A DNA stretch of 64,000 bases from CAZUXY01 sp964624235 (GTDB lineage Bacteria > Spirochaetota > UBA4802 > UBA5368): positions 1 to 64,000 of the forward strand of contig CAZUXY010000008.1 of the NCBI GenBank assembly GCA_964624235.1, written 5' to 3'. A program made the translations under genes and the position numbers. Under the pieces are notes generated by a model. The model worked only from the letters and a program-made list of their open reading frames with translations. It ran no database searches and had not been told where the DNA came from. Below are positions 1-8,836 of this stretch, piece after piece; within the stretch, counting starts at the first letter, position 1; each line of letters begins with the position of its first letter.

Positions 1-12
1 GGGAGGACACCG

Positions 13-1011
13 TTGTACGGCATTGAATTCAGGGACCCCGCCTTTCTGCTGCTCATGATACCGCTGGCAGCGGCCGCGCTGTGGTATTTCATCACGTCCC
101 GGCGGCGTCATGACGGGGCGCTGGCCGTTTCCTCAGCCATGCTGCTGGAACGTCGCCGCTCTTTCAGGACCCGGACCTACCGCTATCTGCCTGTATTGCG
201 GATACTGGCGGTGTTTTTCCTTATACTGGCCCTGGCCCGGCCAGGGCACGGTATCCGCTATGAAAGCATCAGGCAGATGGGGATCGACATCATGATCGCG
301 CTGGACGTATCGGATTCCATGATGGGAGAGGACTTTCAGCCACGGAACCGACTGGAAGTGGCAAAGCAGGTGGTCAGGGACTTCGTGGAACGCCGCGTGT
401 CCGACCGCGTGGGAATGGTCATCTTTTCAGGGGAGGCGTATCTGCAGTGCCCGCTCACGGCCGACCACGGGATAATCGGGGATATCCTCGGTGAAATCGA
501 CTTCGACTCGGTCGAGGAGGAGGGTACCGCAATCGGCGAGGCCCTTGCCCTGGCTGCTTCCCGCATGATGGAGAGCAAAGCGAAGAGCAGAGTAATCCTG
601 CTTATCACCGACGGCATGAACAACCGAGGGAGTGTGGATCCCGAAACCGCGGCAAGGATGTGCGCCGGTATCGGCATAAAAGTGTATACGGTCGGGATCG
701 GGAAGGAGGGAAAGGTTCCTTACCCCGACAGGGGGGGGATCTTCGGATTCAAGCGGTACCTCTATAACCATTTCGACGAGGAATCCATCCGGGCAATTTC
801 AGACCTTACGGGGGGAAAGTTCTACCGCGCGTCGTCGAGCGGGGTACTCTGGGATGCCGTAAAGGACATCGACAGGCTCGAAAAAAGCGAGATCAGGTCG
901 TCTGCTTATCACCGTTTCAGCGACCGCTTTCAGGAGATGTTGCTGTTTTCCATGGTCTTTTTTTTCCTGGAGGTGCTGTTGCGTTCGATGGTGTACAGGA
1001 AGATACCATGA
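13..1011 (+). CDS. batA: BatA-type VWA-domain membrane protein
   Basis: Predicted inner-membrane protein with a von Willebrand factor A domain facing the periplasm. The metal-binding MIDAS signature DVSDS lies near residue 99 and a second conserved segment, ITDGMNN, near residue 199. Hydrophobic segments at about residues 10-27 and 60-75 and one near the C terminus give the usual BatA layout (332 aa, typical length). The start is a TTG preceded at good distance by GGGAGGA at the very start of the window. It overlaps batB by 4 nt and begins the batABCD operon; family members usually follow moxR and DUF58 genes, which would lie upstream of the window. Bat proteins are linked to aerotolerance or stress resistance in Bacteroides and Leptospira; the exact biochemical role is unknown. 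Confidence 0.88.
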   Translation: MYGIEFRDPAFLLLMIPLAAAALWYFITSRRRHDGALAVSSAMLLERRRSFRTRTYRYLPVLRILAVFFLILALARPGHGIRYESIRQMGIDIMIALDVSDSMMGEDFQPRNRLEVAKQVVRDFVERRVSDRVGMVIFSGEAYLQCPLTADHGIIGDILGEIDFDSVEEEGTAIGEALALAASRMMESKAKSRVILLITDGMNNRGSVDPETAARMCAGIGIKVYTVGIGKEGKVPYPDRGGIFGFKRYLYNHFDEESIRAISDLTGGKFYRASSSGVLWDAVKDIDRLEKSEIRSSAYHRFSDRFQEMLLFSMVFFFLEVLLRSMVYRKIP

Positions 1012-2051
1012 GTTTCGGGAATGCCGAATATATTTCATATATAGTGCCGGTTTCCGCCGTGGTGGCGCTGCTGTACTTTGCGTACCTGGCGCTGAAGGCA
1101 AGGACCCTCGCGAGACTCGTACCGAAAGCGCAGCGGCGGGGACTCATTGTGCAGGGCTCGAAGGCGCGTATGCGCTTTAAAACCGTACTCGTTATACTCG
1201 CCATAGCGCTCTATGCTTTCGTGATGCTGAGGCCCCAGTGGGGTGAGCTGATGCGCGAAGAGCGGAATGAGGGCACCGACCTCCTGATCGCACTGGACGT
1301 GAGCATCAGTATGACGGCACGGGACGCGGGTGCCAGCCGCCTGGAAAAGGCGAAAGATGCGGTCAGGATGATGGTGGGATCCATGCGCGGCGGACGGGCC
1401 GGGCTTATACTCTTTGCCGGCGAGGCCTTTATGCAGTGTCCCCTCACCTCCGACCTGGGGGCCTTTATGATGTTTCTCGACGCTGCGGGCCCCGATTCGA
1501 TAAAGTGCCAGGGGACCAGCCTGAAAAGCGCGCTCGACGCGGCCGGCCGCGTTTTCGGCAGAAAGCGCATGACCTCGCGCGTGCTTGTGCTTATCACCGA
1601 CGGGGAGGACCACGAGGGAGCGGTGATGGCCGCCGCGGAAAAACTGCGCGGGCTTGATGTGCGCATATACGCCGTGGGCGTGGGTTCGCCGATGGGGTCC
1701 GAGATCCCCGTCCCCGCGGGTGACGACCGTGACGCCGCATCCCTGCGGGATACGTCGGGAAAACCCGTTGTGACAGGGAAGAACGAAGCATTGCTCACGA
1801 AACTGGCGCACGCCACCGGTGGACGATATCTGGACATCACCGGGGGCCTTTCCGACGTCTATGTGATATTGCGGGAGCTCTCGCGACAGGAGCAACGGGA
1901 TTACGGCGGCAGGATCGTGCGGGAGAAAATCGAACGCTACCAGTTATTCGCGGCGATACTGGCGGTACTGCTGCTGGTCGAGATGTCCGTCCCGGTCAGG
2001 AAAAAATTCCTTACCGGGGGTCAGAGGGAAGGGCATGAATCTTTACGGTAA
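1008..2051 (+). CDS. batB: BatB-type VWA-domain membrane protein
   Basis: Second VWA protein of the operon (347 aa). The MIDAS signature DVSIS is near residue 97 and a TDGEDHEG segment near residue 197. Two hydrophobic segments precede the VWA domain and one follows it, so the domain should sit between membrane anchors. Its ATG overlaps the batA stop in an ATGA, and its own 3' end overlaps batC by 17 nt, so translation is probably coupled. BatA and BatB are related in sequence and probably form a complex with the TPR protein BatC. Function is inferred from family and context only. Confidence 0.88.
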   Translation: MSFGNAEYISYIVPVSAVVALLYFAYLALKARTLARLVPKAQRRGLIVQGSKARMRFKTVLVILAIALYAFVMLRPQWGELMREERNEGTDLLIALDVSISMTARDAGASRLEKAKDAVRMMVGSMRGGRAGLILFAGEAFMQCPLTSDLGAFMMFLDAAGPDSIKCQGTSLKSALDAAGRVFGRKRMTSRVLVLITDGEDHEGAVMAAAEKLRGLDVRIYAVGVGSPMGSEIPVPAGDDRDAASLRDTSGKPVVTGKNEALLTKLAHATGGRYLDITGGLSDVYVILRELSRQEQRDYGGRIVREKIERYQLFAAILAVLLLVEMSVPVRKKFLTGGQREGHESLR

Positions 2052-2715
2052 AATTATAATCGTACTGCCTCTGCTTATGCTTGCATGGCTCGATCCCTAT
2101 GCCGACCGCGTAAAGGAGGGAAACGGCTATTATGAACAGCGGCAATATGACCGCGCCGAGGAAAGCTACAGGGCGGCGGAGCGTTATGCGCCGGGAGTGA
2201 AAGAAAGGAACCGTCTCCAGTACAACTTCGGAAACACCCGTTACATGGAAAGGGAATATGAAAAAGCGCTCGAGCACTACGGAAGGTCCATGGAGTCGGG
2301 TGACCGCGAGGTGCAGAAGAAAGCGCTGTTCAATATGGGAAACGCGCTTACAAGAGCAGGTAAAAATGATGAAGCGGTACGCGCCTATATTGACGCTCTG
2401 AAGGTCGATCCGGGGTATCTGCCGGCGAAACGCAACCTTGAGTACCTGCTGAAAAATCCCGACACGAAAAAGCAGACAGGTCCCGGCCGCGGCCGGGAAG
2501 ACGGCCGCGGGGAAGATGAAAAAAAGGGCCGCGACGGACGGGACCCGGGGGAGATGAAGCGGGAACAGAACAATGAACAACAGCGACATGCGACGCGGAA
2601 AGAGACACTCAACCGGGACCAGGTGGACAACCTGCTGCGCTCCATGAAAAACAAACCGGTGAGAAGGGAAAAGGGGAAAGGTGATGACAGGGCCCGACCT
2701 GAAAAGTTCTGGTAA
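2035..2715 (+). CDS. batC: BatC-type TPR protein
   Basis: Protein of 226 aa with an N-terminal hydrophobic stretch (signal or anchor, residues about 3-18) followed by roughly three tetratricopeptide repeats (about residues 24-140). These show the usual small/aromatic spacing, for example YNFGNTRYMEREYEKALEHY. The last 80 residues are highly charged low-complexity sequence rich in Arg, Lys, Asp and Glu and are probably disordered. It overlaps batB upstream and batD downstream. In the Bat system this TPR protein is thought to scaffold the VWA proteins. The charged tail is longer than the TPR part needs and varies in the family. Confidence 0.82.
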   Translation: MNLYGKIIIVLPLLMLAWLDPYADRVKEGNGYYEQRQYDRAEESYRAAERYAPGVKERNRLQYNFGNTRYMEREYEKALEHYGRSMESGDREVQKKALFNMGNALTRAGKNDEAVRAYIDALKVDPGYLPAKRNLEYLLKNPDTKKQTGPGRGREDGRGEDEKKGRDGRDPGEMKREQNNEQQRHATRKETLNRDQVDNLLRSMKNKPVRREKGKGDDRARPEKFW

Positions 2716-4330
2716 GCTCCTTTTATGGGCGCTGTTCGCGGTGCTCGTGACGGCCCGCGGAGGCATGGCACTGGAGGTGGTCACGCTCATAACCCCTTCA
2801 TCGGTGCCGGTAGGGACCGCGGCCGTGCTGCAGATAAAGATAAGCGGCGCAGAAACGGCGGAACCGGCGGGAACCCCCAGGGTTGATGGTCTGGATATAG
2901 CCTATTCAGGGATCCGGCGCAGTTTCGAGTTCGTCAACGGAAAGACCTGGAGCGGGATAGTACTGAATTTCACGGTAGTGCCGTCGAGGCCGGGGACCTT
3001 TACCATCCCGTCATTCGAGATCAGGGTAGACGGCAACAGTGTGGCCACCGGGAGCGTAAGACTGTCAACGGCCGGTACCCCGATAAAACCAGGGGGACGC
3101 AGGGGCGGCGTGGTACCGGTTACCGACCTGTCATCGCAGGCGGTGTTCATAGGCCAGCCGGTCATTATACGATATTTTATTGTGCACCAGGGGCTTGAAA
3201 TGGGCAGGAAGCCGGTATTTGAGAAGATGCCCCTGGGCAGGGATTTTATCGTCAAGCAGGTAGATGAAAAAATCCAGGATGCCGTGGTGAAGGTGCCTGA
3301 CGGTGAACGCGTTAAAACCCATGTGGCCACCTTCGCCGCCCTACCTGCCAGGGAAGGGGTGTTTCAGCTCGGGGGCGGCGCGGCGGTGGTGGAGCTCACC
3401 GACGAATCATCGTTCTTTTCGTTTCCACGCAGGCTTTCGGTTTCGTTCGAAACCCGGCGGCTCCATGTAAAGGCTCTTCCCGGCGCGGGCAGGCCCGCGG
3501 GTTTCAGGGGCGACACGGGGGTCTATTCGATCCAGGCCGGTCACGTGGAAGGGCCGGTGAAGGTATTCGGCGAGAAGGTGATCACGGTATCGGTCAGGGG
3601 GAAAGGGAACCTTCTTTCCCTTTCCGAACCCGTGGCGGCGGGTCCCGACGGGCTGAAGGTACTGGTTAAAAAAACCGGTGAAACCGTGAAGGCGGGCCCG
3701 GATTCCCTGGAGGGTGAGGTCACCTACAGTTTTTCCCTGATACCGGAGAAGCCGGGCAGGGTGCTCCTTAAGGAGATCGGACTCGATTATTTCAATCCGT
3801 ATACAGGACGTTATGAACATGCACGTGCGGGCCCGCTGGTATTCGAGGCCAGCGATGAAGAGAAGGTCAAAGAAAAAGACAACGCCGGGAGCGACGGAGG
3901 GGGAAAGGCGCCTGCCGTGACCGCCGGCCATGGTGTGCTGCTGACTATATTCCTTGTCATCGCGGCCGCGTGTGGGGGTATCGTTTTTTGGGAGGTCCGC
4001 CGCTACAGGGGCCATATGAACAGGGGGAACGACCCCTCCCCGCAGTTGCCCGCCGAGACGCAGGCGTCGCGGGAGCCTGATTTCCGCAGGGAACTCTACA
4101 TTGCCCTGAAACGGGAAGATCATGACCGCTTCCTGAAAACCGCCGAAAAGGCGGTGCGGCGCATAATGGAGGGTTATACGTCAAACGCGCGTGACGTCGT
4201 GCCTGAAGCGCTGGAAGAGGTACGCGTCAGGATTAATGTTATCAAATACGCCGGCAGAAGGGCCGCACCCGACGAACTGGACGCGCTTTATGAAGACCTT
4301 CTGAGGTATCTCCCCCGGCGGGAATGGTGA
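2681..4330 (+). CDS. batD: BatD family protein
   Basis: Protein of 549 aa with an N-terminal signal sequence, a long beta-rich periplasmic part (about residues 30-400, several Ig-like segments as in BatD), one transmembrane helix at about 410-435 and a soluble C-terminal helical tail. The start is GTG at 2681 or the adjacent ATG at 2684, behind a purine-rich AAGGGGAAAGG; either overlaps the end of batC. It ends the batABCD operon and runs convergently into mazG with only 3 nt between the stops. BatD is required for the aerotolerance phenotype in some bacteria; no enzymatic motif is visible. Confidence 0.8.
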   Translation: MMTGPDLKSSGKLLLWALFAVLVTARGGMALEVVTLITPSSVPVGTAAVLQIKISGAETAEPAGTPRVDGLDIAYSGIRRSFEFVNGKTWSGIVLNFTVVPSRPGTFTIPSFEIRVDGNSVATGSVRLSTAGTPIKPGGRRGGVVPVTDLSSQAVFIGQPVIIRYFIVHQGLEMGRKPVFEKMPLGRDFIVKQVDEKIQDAVVKVPDGERVKTHVATFAALPAREGVFQLGGGAAVVELTDESSFFSFPRRLSVSFETRRLHVKALPGAGRPAGFRGDTGVYSIQAGHVEGPVKVFGEKVITVSVRGKGNLLSLSEPVAAGPDGLKVLVKKTGETVKAGPDSLEGEVTYSFSLIPEKPGRVLLKEIGLDYFNPYTGRYEHARAGPLVFEASDEEKVKEKDNAGSDGGGKAPAVTAGHGVLLTIFLVIAAACGGIVFWEVRRYRGHMNRGNDPSPQLPAETQASREPDFRRELYIALKREDHDRFLKTAEKAVRRIMEGYTSNARDVVPEALEEVRVRINVIKYAGRRAAPDELDALYEDLLRYLPRREW

Positions 4331-4333
4331 AGC

Positions 4334-5128
4334 TCATGGAGCTTCCGTTTTCTTCGCCTGCTCCCACAGGGAGTCCATCTCTTCGAGGGTCATATCCTCC
4401 ACCCCTTTGCCTTTCGCCGCGCCGGCCCGCTCTATATACCTGAAACGTGTCATGAACTTCTCGACAGTGGCGTACAGGGCATCTTCGGGATTCACGCCGA
4501 CGAAGCGGGAAATATTGACTATGCTGAAGAGGATATCGCCGATCTCTTCCCCCACTTTAGCGCTGTCCGCACTGTTCACTGCCAGGGCCTCTCGGAACTC
4601 ACCGATCTCTTCCTCGAGTTTCTCCATGGCGCCGTCTATACGGTCCCAGTCGAATCCCAGGCGGGAGACCTTCTGCTGGACACGGTAGGCCTTGAGCAGT
4701 GAAGGCAGGTGGGGAGGTACGCCGTCGAGTATGGATTCCCGTGCGGATTTCTCTTTCTTTTTTATCTTCTCCCAGCGGTCGATTACCTCCCGGCTGGTGG
4801 CGGCGGTCTCGTTTCCAAAGACATGGGGATGGCGGTTGATCAGTTTATCTATGATCCCCGCCGCGACGTCGTCGATAGTAAATCTATTCTGTTCGCCGGC
4901 GATCTGGGCGTGGGCGTATACCTGGTACAGCAGGTCGCCGAGTTCCTCCTTCAGGTGGCCGTGGTCTTCCTTTTCTATGGCCTCGTACACTTCATAGGCT
5001 TCTTCGATGAGATAGGGTTTCAGCGTGCGGGAGGTCTGCTCCTTGTCCCACATGCAGCCGTTCTCGCCTCTCAGAATCGCGGCGATCTCAGCAAGGCGGT
5101 AGAGGGGGCGGTTTTCCTTAAAATTCAT
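4334..5128 (-). CDS. mazG: MazG nucleoside triphosphate pyrophosphohydrolase
   Basis: Hydrolyses (d)NTPs to monophosphate and pyrophosphate, cleaning nucleotide pools and modulating stress responses. The 264-aa protein has the classical double MazG layout. The N-terminal copy carries EEAYE and EELGDLL (metal-binding EExxE/ExxD helices, residues about 40-65). The C-terminal copy carries EEIGEF and EEIGDILF (about 172-205). The length matches E. coli MazG (263 aa). It is convergent with batD and otherwise stands alone. Confidence 0.92.
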   Translation of the reverse strand: MNFKENRPLYRLAEIAAILRGENGCMWDKEQTSRTLKPYLIEEAYEVYEAIEKEDHGHLKEELGDLLYQVYAHAQIAGEQNRFTIDDVAAGIIDKLINRHPHVFGNETAATSREVIDRWEKIKKKEKSARESILDGVPPHLPSLLKAYRVQQKVSRLGFDWDRIDGAMEKLEEEIGEFREALAVNSADSAKVGEEIGDILFSIVNISRFVGVNPEDALYATVEKFMTRFRYIERAGAAKGKGVEDMTLEEMDSLWEQAKKTEAP

Positions 5129-5350
5129 AATGTTCTCCTTGTTTCCATCATCCGCCGTCAGGGGTTCGTGTCAATAGAAAATGGGTGAATTCAATGGTTC
5201 GGCTCCTCCGGCGGAGGCGGTACCTGTCGACATGACCAAAGATTTCACGGAACTTTTCCGCGGTATAACGCTCTTTAGTCCGGCGTTTCCTGCCGATTTT
5301 TATAGTATATTCCGGTTGCGAAAATTTTCATCGTCTGGTAAAGGATACCT

Positions 5351-6088
5351 ATGAACCCTCTGAATACCGCCTTCATGGATGATATCGTAAAGGCGTACCG
5401 TCTCCTTTTCAACGGTTCCGCGCTTCCCGATTCGGGTTTTCCCGAGTCGATGAACACCGATACGCTGAAACTGGCGTACCGCAGCAGGGTCATGGATACC
5501 CATCCCGACCGCGCGGCGTTGCTGGGCCGCCCCGAGGAGGAGATGGCCGAAGGATTCAGGGAGATACTGAGGGCCTATGAACTGCTGAGGGATTATCTGC
5601 ATTCCCGCCGGAGTGCTTCCGCGACTGAGGAATACCGTGAATTTGACGACGAGTTCCTGTTCAGGGATATGTCCGACGGTTTTTACCGCGGCGGAATCCC
5701 CTCCACGATACTGCTATTCGGCCAGTACCTTTATTATACGGGGGAGATATCGTGGAAGACCCTGCATTTAGCCGTGTTATGGCAGAAGAACCGGCGCCCC
5801 CGGTTCGGCCAGATAGCCCTGGAATGGGGCATGCTTACGCGCCGGGACATCCACGAAATCCTGAAAAAACGCCATCACCGCGAAAAATTCGGTGAATACG
5901 CCCAGCGGGAAGGATACATCAGCGCGTTCCAGCATATGGCCATCATGGGCAAGCAGAGTATGATGCAGCCCCGCATAGGCGAATACTTCCTCAGAAAAGG
6001 CCATTTTACCAGCGGGGAAATCGCGGAATTCGTCATTAAACAACGGATGCACAATCAGCGTATACGGCTGAAAAGAACCCCCTCCTGA
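5351..6088 (+). CDS. J-domain protein with four GspE-N-like tandem repeats
   Basis: Protein of 245 aa. Residues about 10-80 resemble a DnaJ J-domain, with the diagnostic His-Pro-Asp at residues 51-53, so it probably stimulates a DnaK-type chaperone. Residues 123 to about 238 form four consecutive units of 28-29 residues starting at F123, F152, F180 and I209. Each has Gly at unit positions 2 and 9, then a hydrophobic residue plus Ser/Thr at 11-12 (EIS, MLT, YIS, HFT). This spacing resembles the repeats of the GspE/MshE N-terminal domain that bind c-di-GMP in some ATPases; the similarity is by eye. There is no signal peptide, so it should be cytosolic. I know no named family with this architecture. 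Confidence 0.7.
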   Translation: MNPLNTAFMDDIVKAYRLLFNGSALPDSGFPESMNTDTLKLAYRSRVMDTHPDRAALLGRPEEEMAEGFREILRAYELLRDYLHSRRSASATEEYREFDDEFLFRDMSDGFYRGGIPSTILLFGQYLYYTGEISWKTLHLAVLWQKNRRPRFGQIALEWGMLTRRDIHEILKKRHHREKFGEYAQREGYISAFQHMAIMGKQSMMQPRIGEYFLRKGHFTSGEIAEFVIKQRMHNQRIRLKRTPS

Positions 6089-6290
6089 TATCATGCGCGG
6101 GATACCGGTGAAACCGGCAGTTCCTCCGCGGGTGAATAATAACAGGTATATTAATTGAAAGCGGTATCGTGGTAATTGGTGTTGTGAGATGGCCGCCGTG
6201 AGGTTTCCCGGACAGGAACTTCCTTCCGGCAGGACCAGCCCCCATCACATCAGCCTGGGCCAAAAAGAACCAAAACACGTGTTATTTATA

Positions 6291-6319
6291 TTGACACGGA
6301 GATATGAATTTTTTACAAG
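6291..6319 (+). promoter_or_regulatory. Probable sigma-70 promoter for glyA
   Basis: TTGACA at 6291-6296 is followed after 17 nt by TACAAG at 6314-6319, about 70 nt before the glyA ATG. The rest of the 300-nt spacer from 6089 holds only short inverted repeats and no recognisable riboswitch. Confidence 0.5.
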
Positions 6320-6388
6320 CTGTGGGTATAAGATTCCCGTTACCCGTAGCGCCGGGTGTGGCAACAGGGCATAATTCATGAGGTAAAC

Positions 6389-7669
6389 ATGGCGAAAATA
6401 ACATTAAAGGGTAAAGTACTGAGTCAATCGGATCCCGAGGTGTTTCAAATCCTGGAAAGGGAGAACGCGCGTCAGGAAAGATCCCTCATACTGATAGCGT
6501 CTGAAAACTACACCTCCCGGGCGGTGCTCGAAGCTTCTTCGTGCACCATGACCAATAAATACGCGGAGGGGTACCCCGGTAAGAGGTATTATAACGGGTG
6601 CACCCATGTCGACGAGGTGGAAGCCCTTGCGATCGAGCGCATTAAAAAGCTGTTCAACGCCGATGTCGCCAACGTGCAGCCTCACAGCGGCACCCAGGCC
6701 AACATGGCGGTGCTCATGTCGGTAATGAATCCCGGTGACACCTTCATGGGGATGAACCTCGCGCACGGCGGTCATCTGTCCCACGGGTCGCCGGTGAATT
6801 TCTCGGGTCTCTATTTCCGGGTGGTGTCATATGGCGTTAAAAAAGAGGACGGTCGCATCGACTACGATCAGGCGGCCGCCATCGCGAAGGAATACAAACC
6901 GAAGGTGATCATTGCCGGCGCTTCGGCGTATCCCAGGATCATCGATTTCGAAAAATTCAGGGAAATCGCCGCCGGCATCGGCGCCGTTCTGCTGGTGGAT
7001 ATCGCCCACATCGCCGGCCTGGTAGCGACAGGTGACCATCCCTCCCCCGTGCCGCTGGCGGATTTTGTCACCCTGACGACCCACAAGACCCTCAGGGGCC
7101 CGCGAGGCGGGGTCATCCTTGCGCACGGTAAATATGAAACGGTGATGAACAAGTTCATCTTCCCCGGCATACAGGGCGGCCCCATCATGAACACCGTTGC
7201 CGCGAAGGCCGTCGCTTTCAAGGAGGCGCTCTCCCCTGAATTCAAACAGTATTCCCGGCAGGTGATCAAAAACGCCGCGGCACTTGCCGAGACCCTAAAG
7301 GCCAGAGGGCTGGACCTGGTGTCGGGGGGGACCGACAACCATCTGATGCTGGTGGACCTGAGAAACAAAAGCCTCACCGGACGGGATGTGGCCAACCGCC
7401 TGGACTCGGCGGGGATTACCTGCAACAAGAACGGGGTGCCTTTCGACGACAAATCGCCTATGATCACCAGCGGTATACGTCTGGGGAGCCCGGCCCTCAC
7501 CACCCGCGGCCTCAATGAAGATGACTTTCGCAGGGTGGGCGGCCTTATCTGCGATATCATCGAAAACATGGATGACGACGCCGTTCTTTCCCGGGTAAAA
7601 GGCGAAGTGAAAGAGATCTGTGATACCTATCCCGTGGATTTTCTGCGGCTGCCCGCGCGTAAGGATTGA
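6389..7669 (+). CDS. glyA: Serine hydroxymethyltransferase
   Basis: PLP enzyme that interconverts serine plus tetrahydrofolate and glycine plus methylene-tetrahydrofolate, feeding one-carbon metabolism. The 426-aa product has the family hallmarks: SENYTSRAV near the N terminus, HGGHLSHGS in the cofactor region, the VDIAHIAGL segment with the PLP-binding Asp, and TTHKTLRGPRGG with the Schiff-base Lys. The ATG at 6389 is chosen over the upstream in-frame GTG at 6356 because GAGGT lies just ahead of it and the protein then starts as the family does. It is transcribed alone from an apparent promoter at 6291. Confidence 0.96.
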   Translation: MAKITLKGKVLSQSDPEVFQILERENARQERSLILIASENYTSRAVLEASSCTMTNKYAEGYPGKRYYNGCTHVDEVEALAIERIKKLFNADVANVQPHSGTQANMAVLMSVMNPGDTFMGMNLAHGGHLSHGSPVNFSGLYFRVVSYGVKKEDGRIDYDQAAAIAKEYKPKVIIAGASAYPRIIDFEKFREIAAGIGAVLLVDIAHIAGLVATGDHPSPVPLADFVTLTTHKTLRGPRGGVILAHGKYETVMNKFIFPGIQGGPIMNTVAAKAVAFKEALSPEFKQYSRQVIKNAAALAETLKARGLDLVSGGTDNHLMLVDLRNKSLTGRDVANRLDSAGITCNKNGVPFDDKSPMITSGIRLGSPALTTRGLNEDDFRRVGGLICDIIENMDDDAVLSRVKGEVKEICDTYPVDFLRLPARKD

Positions 7670-7693
7670 ACAAACTGTGCGTGTAATTAATAC

Positions 7694-7723
7694 TTGACGG
7701 TCCGTCACTGGAGCGGATACAAT
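7694..7723 (+). promoter_or_regulatory. Sigma-70 promoter for FecR lipoprotein 1
   Basis: TTGACG (7694-7699), 18-nt spacer, TACAAT (7718-7723). It lies between glyA and the FecR-domain gene, about 50 nt upstream of the ATG and its AGGAGG. Confidence 0.65.
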
Positions 7724-7776
7724 TTATTAATACAAAAACACGTGATCGAAAATTCATTCATCTTCAGGAGGAATAT

Positions 7777-8760
7777 ATGAAGCGAATCGTTTCATTGGTT
7801 GCCGTAATATCGCTCTGTGCGATAGGGTTCAACTGTAAAAAAGAGGACAAATCGGTGGAGCGCCAGGGACTGGTTAATTTCATCGTCGGTGACGTTAAGC
7901 TGATTAGCAAAGAAGGTAAAGAGAACAAGGCGAATATCGGTGATGCCGTTAAACAGGGCATGAAAATCAAGACCGTCGGGAAGAAATCAGTCGCTGAAAT
8001 CTACTTTGATGAAAATGCCGTCAAGGTGCTGGGTGACACCACGGTGGAAATAACATCGCTGCTCACTTACGTCAAGGACAACCGCAAGGAGACCGCCTTT
8101 ACGGTGGAAAAGGGACAGTTCTTCTCCAAGGTCACCCAGAAGCTGGCCAAGGGTGATTCGTATGTGGTTAAGACCCCCACCACCACCGCGGGTGTGAGGG
8201 GTACCGATTTCCTTATTTCCGAAGAAGAAGGTAAAGGGAACGTTGCCGTGCTCGACGGCAATGTGGAGGTAAAAAACAATACCACCCCCGGGAAGCCCCC
8301 GGTGATCGTCGCGAGCAAGGAAGAAGTCGACGTGCCGACGGGAAAAGACATGGTCAAAAAACAGCTCAGTGAAGACCGTCTGCGCGCACTAAATATACTG
8401 CTCGAGATCAAGGCGATGCGCGAGGAGATCTGGAAGAAAATGGAGCAGCAGCGCGAGGAGATCCGAAAGGCGGTTGAGGACCAGCGGCAGGTAAACAAGG
8501 AAATGCTCAAGAAGCAGCGTGAAGGGGACAAGGCCCTGGTCGAAGACCAGAAGAAACGTGACCAGGAGATGATGGGCAAGATCAAGGACGAAACCAAAGA
8601 CAAGGGGAAGGAAGCCAAAGACCTTGCTAAAGGCCAGATGGACGCGGCCAAGGACGTCGACAAGGACGCCGCAAAAGACGCCGCCGCCAAACAGAAAGAC
8701 GCCATGAAGCCCCAGATTGAAAAGATGAAGATCAACAAGGACCAGTTTAAGAAACAATGA
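7777..8760 (+). CDS. FecR-domain lipoprotein (copy 1)
   Basis: Protein of 327 aa with a short signal peptide ending in a relaxed, spirochaete-style lipobox (IGFNC, Cys near residue 20), so probably a lipidated envelope protein. Residues about 30-190 form a FecR domain with the typical TTTAGVRGTDFLI strand. The C-terminal third (about 200-327) is strongly charged, rich in Lys, Glu, Asp and Gln, and predicted helical or coiled-coil. AGGAGG precedes the ATG. No FecI-type sigma factor or TonB receptor is nearby, so classical iron-citrate signalling is unlikely. The layout recalls Leptospira LipL45. A second gene of the same architecture lies at 38276-39235. Confidence 0.82.
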   Translation: MKRIVSLVAVISLCAIGFNCKKEDKSVERQGLVNFIVGDVKLISKEGKENKANIGDAVKQGMKIKTVGKKSVAEIYFDENAVKVLGDTTVEITSLLTYVKDNRKETAFTVEKGQFFSKVTQKLAKGDSYVVKTPTTTAGVRGTDFLISEEEGKGNVAVLDGNVEVKNNTTPGKPPVIVASKEEVDVPTGKDMVKKQLSEDRLRALNILLEIKAMREEIWKKMEQQREEIRKAVEDQRQVNKEMLKKQREGDKALVEDQKKRDQEMMGKIKDETKDKGKEAKDLAKGQMDAAKDVDKDAAKDAAAKQKDAMKPQIEKMKINKDQFKKQ

Positions 8761-8795
8761 CGTTCCTGTGCGGTCACTCTATATTCAATAACGAA

Positions 8796-8826
8796 AAAGG
8801 CGCGATTATTCGCGCCTTTGTTTTTC
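8796..8826 (+). terminator. Rho-independent terminator after FecR lipoprotein 1
   Basis: Perfect 9-bp stem AAAGGCGCG (8796-8804) / CGCGCCTTT (8811-8819) with a 6-nt loop, followed by GTTTTT. It separates the lipoprotein gene from the hydrolase that starts at 8837. Confidence 0.85.
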
Positions 8827-8836
8827 AGGGCTGATC

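Noticed and set aside
1035..1895. Long open frame (286 codons) on the minus strand inside batB
   Set aside because: It is antisense to a well-supported VWA gene in GC-rich DNA, has no family-like motif and no separate ribosome site.
2011..2790. 259-codon minus-strand frame across batC
   Set aside because: Shadow of overlapping plus-strand genes; Phe/Leu/Arg-rich translation typical of antisense.
7777..8760. Classical FecIR-type iron signalling
   Set aside because: The protein is a lipoprotein with a coiled-coil tail and no FecI sigma factor or TonB receptor is nearby.
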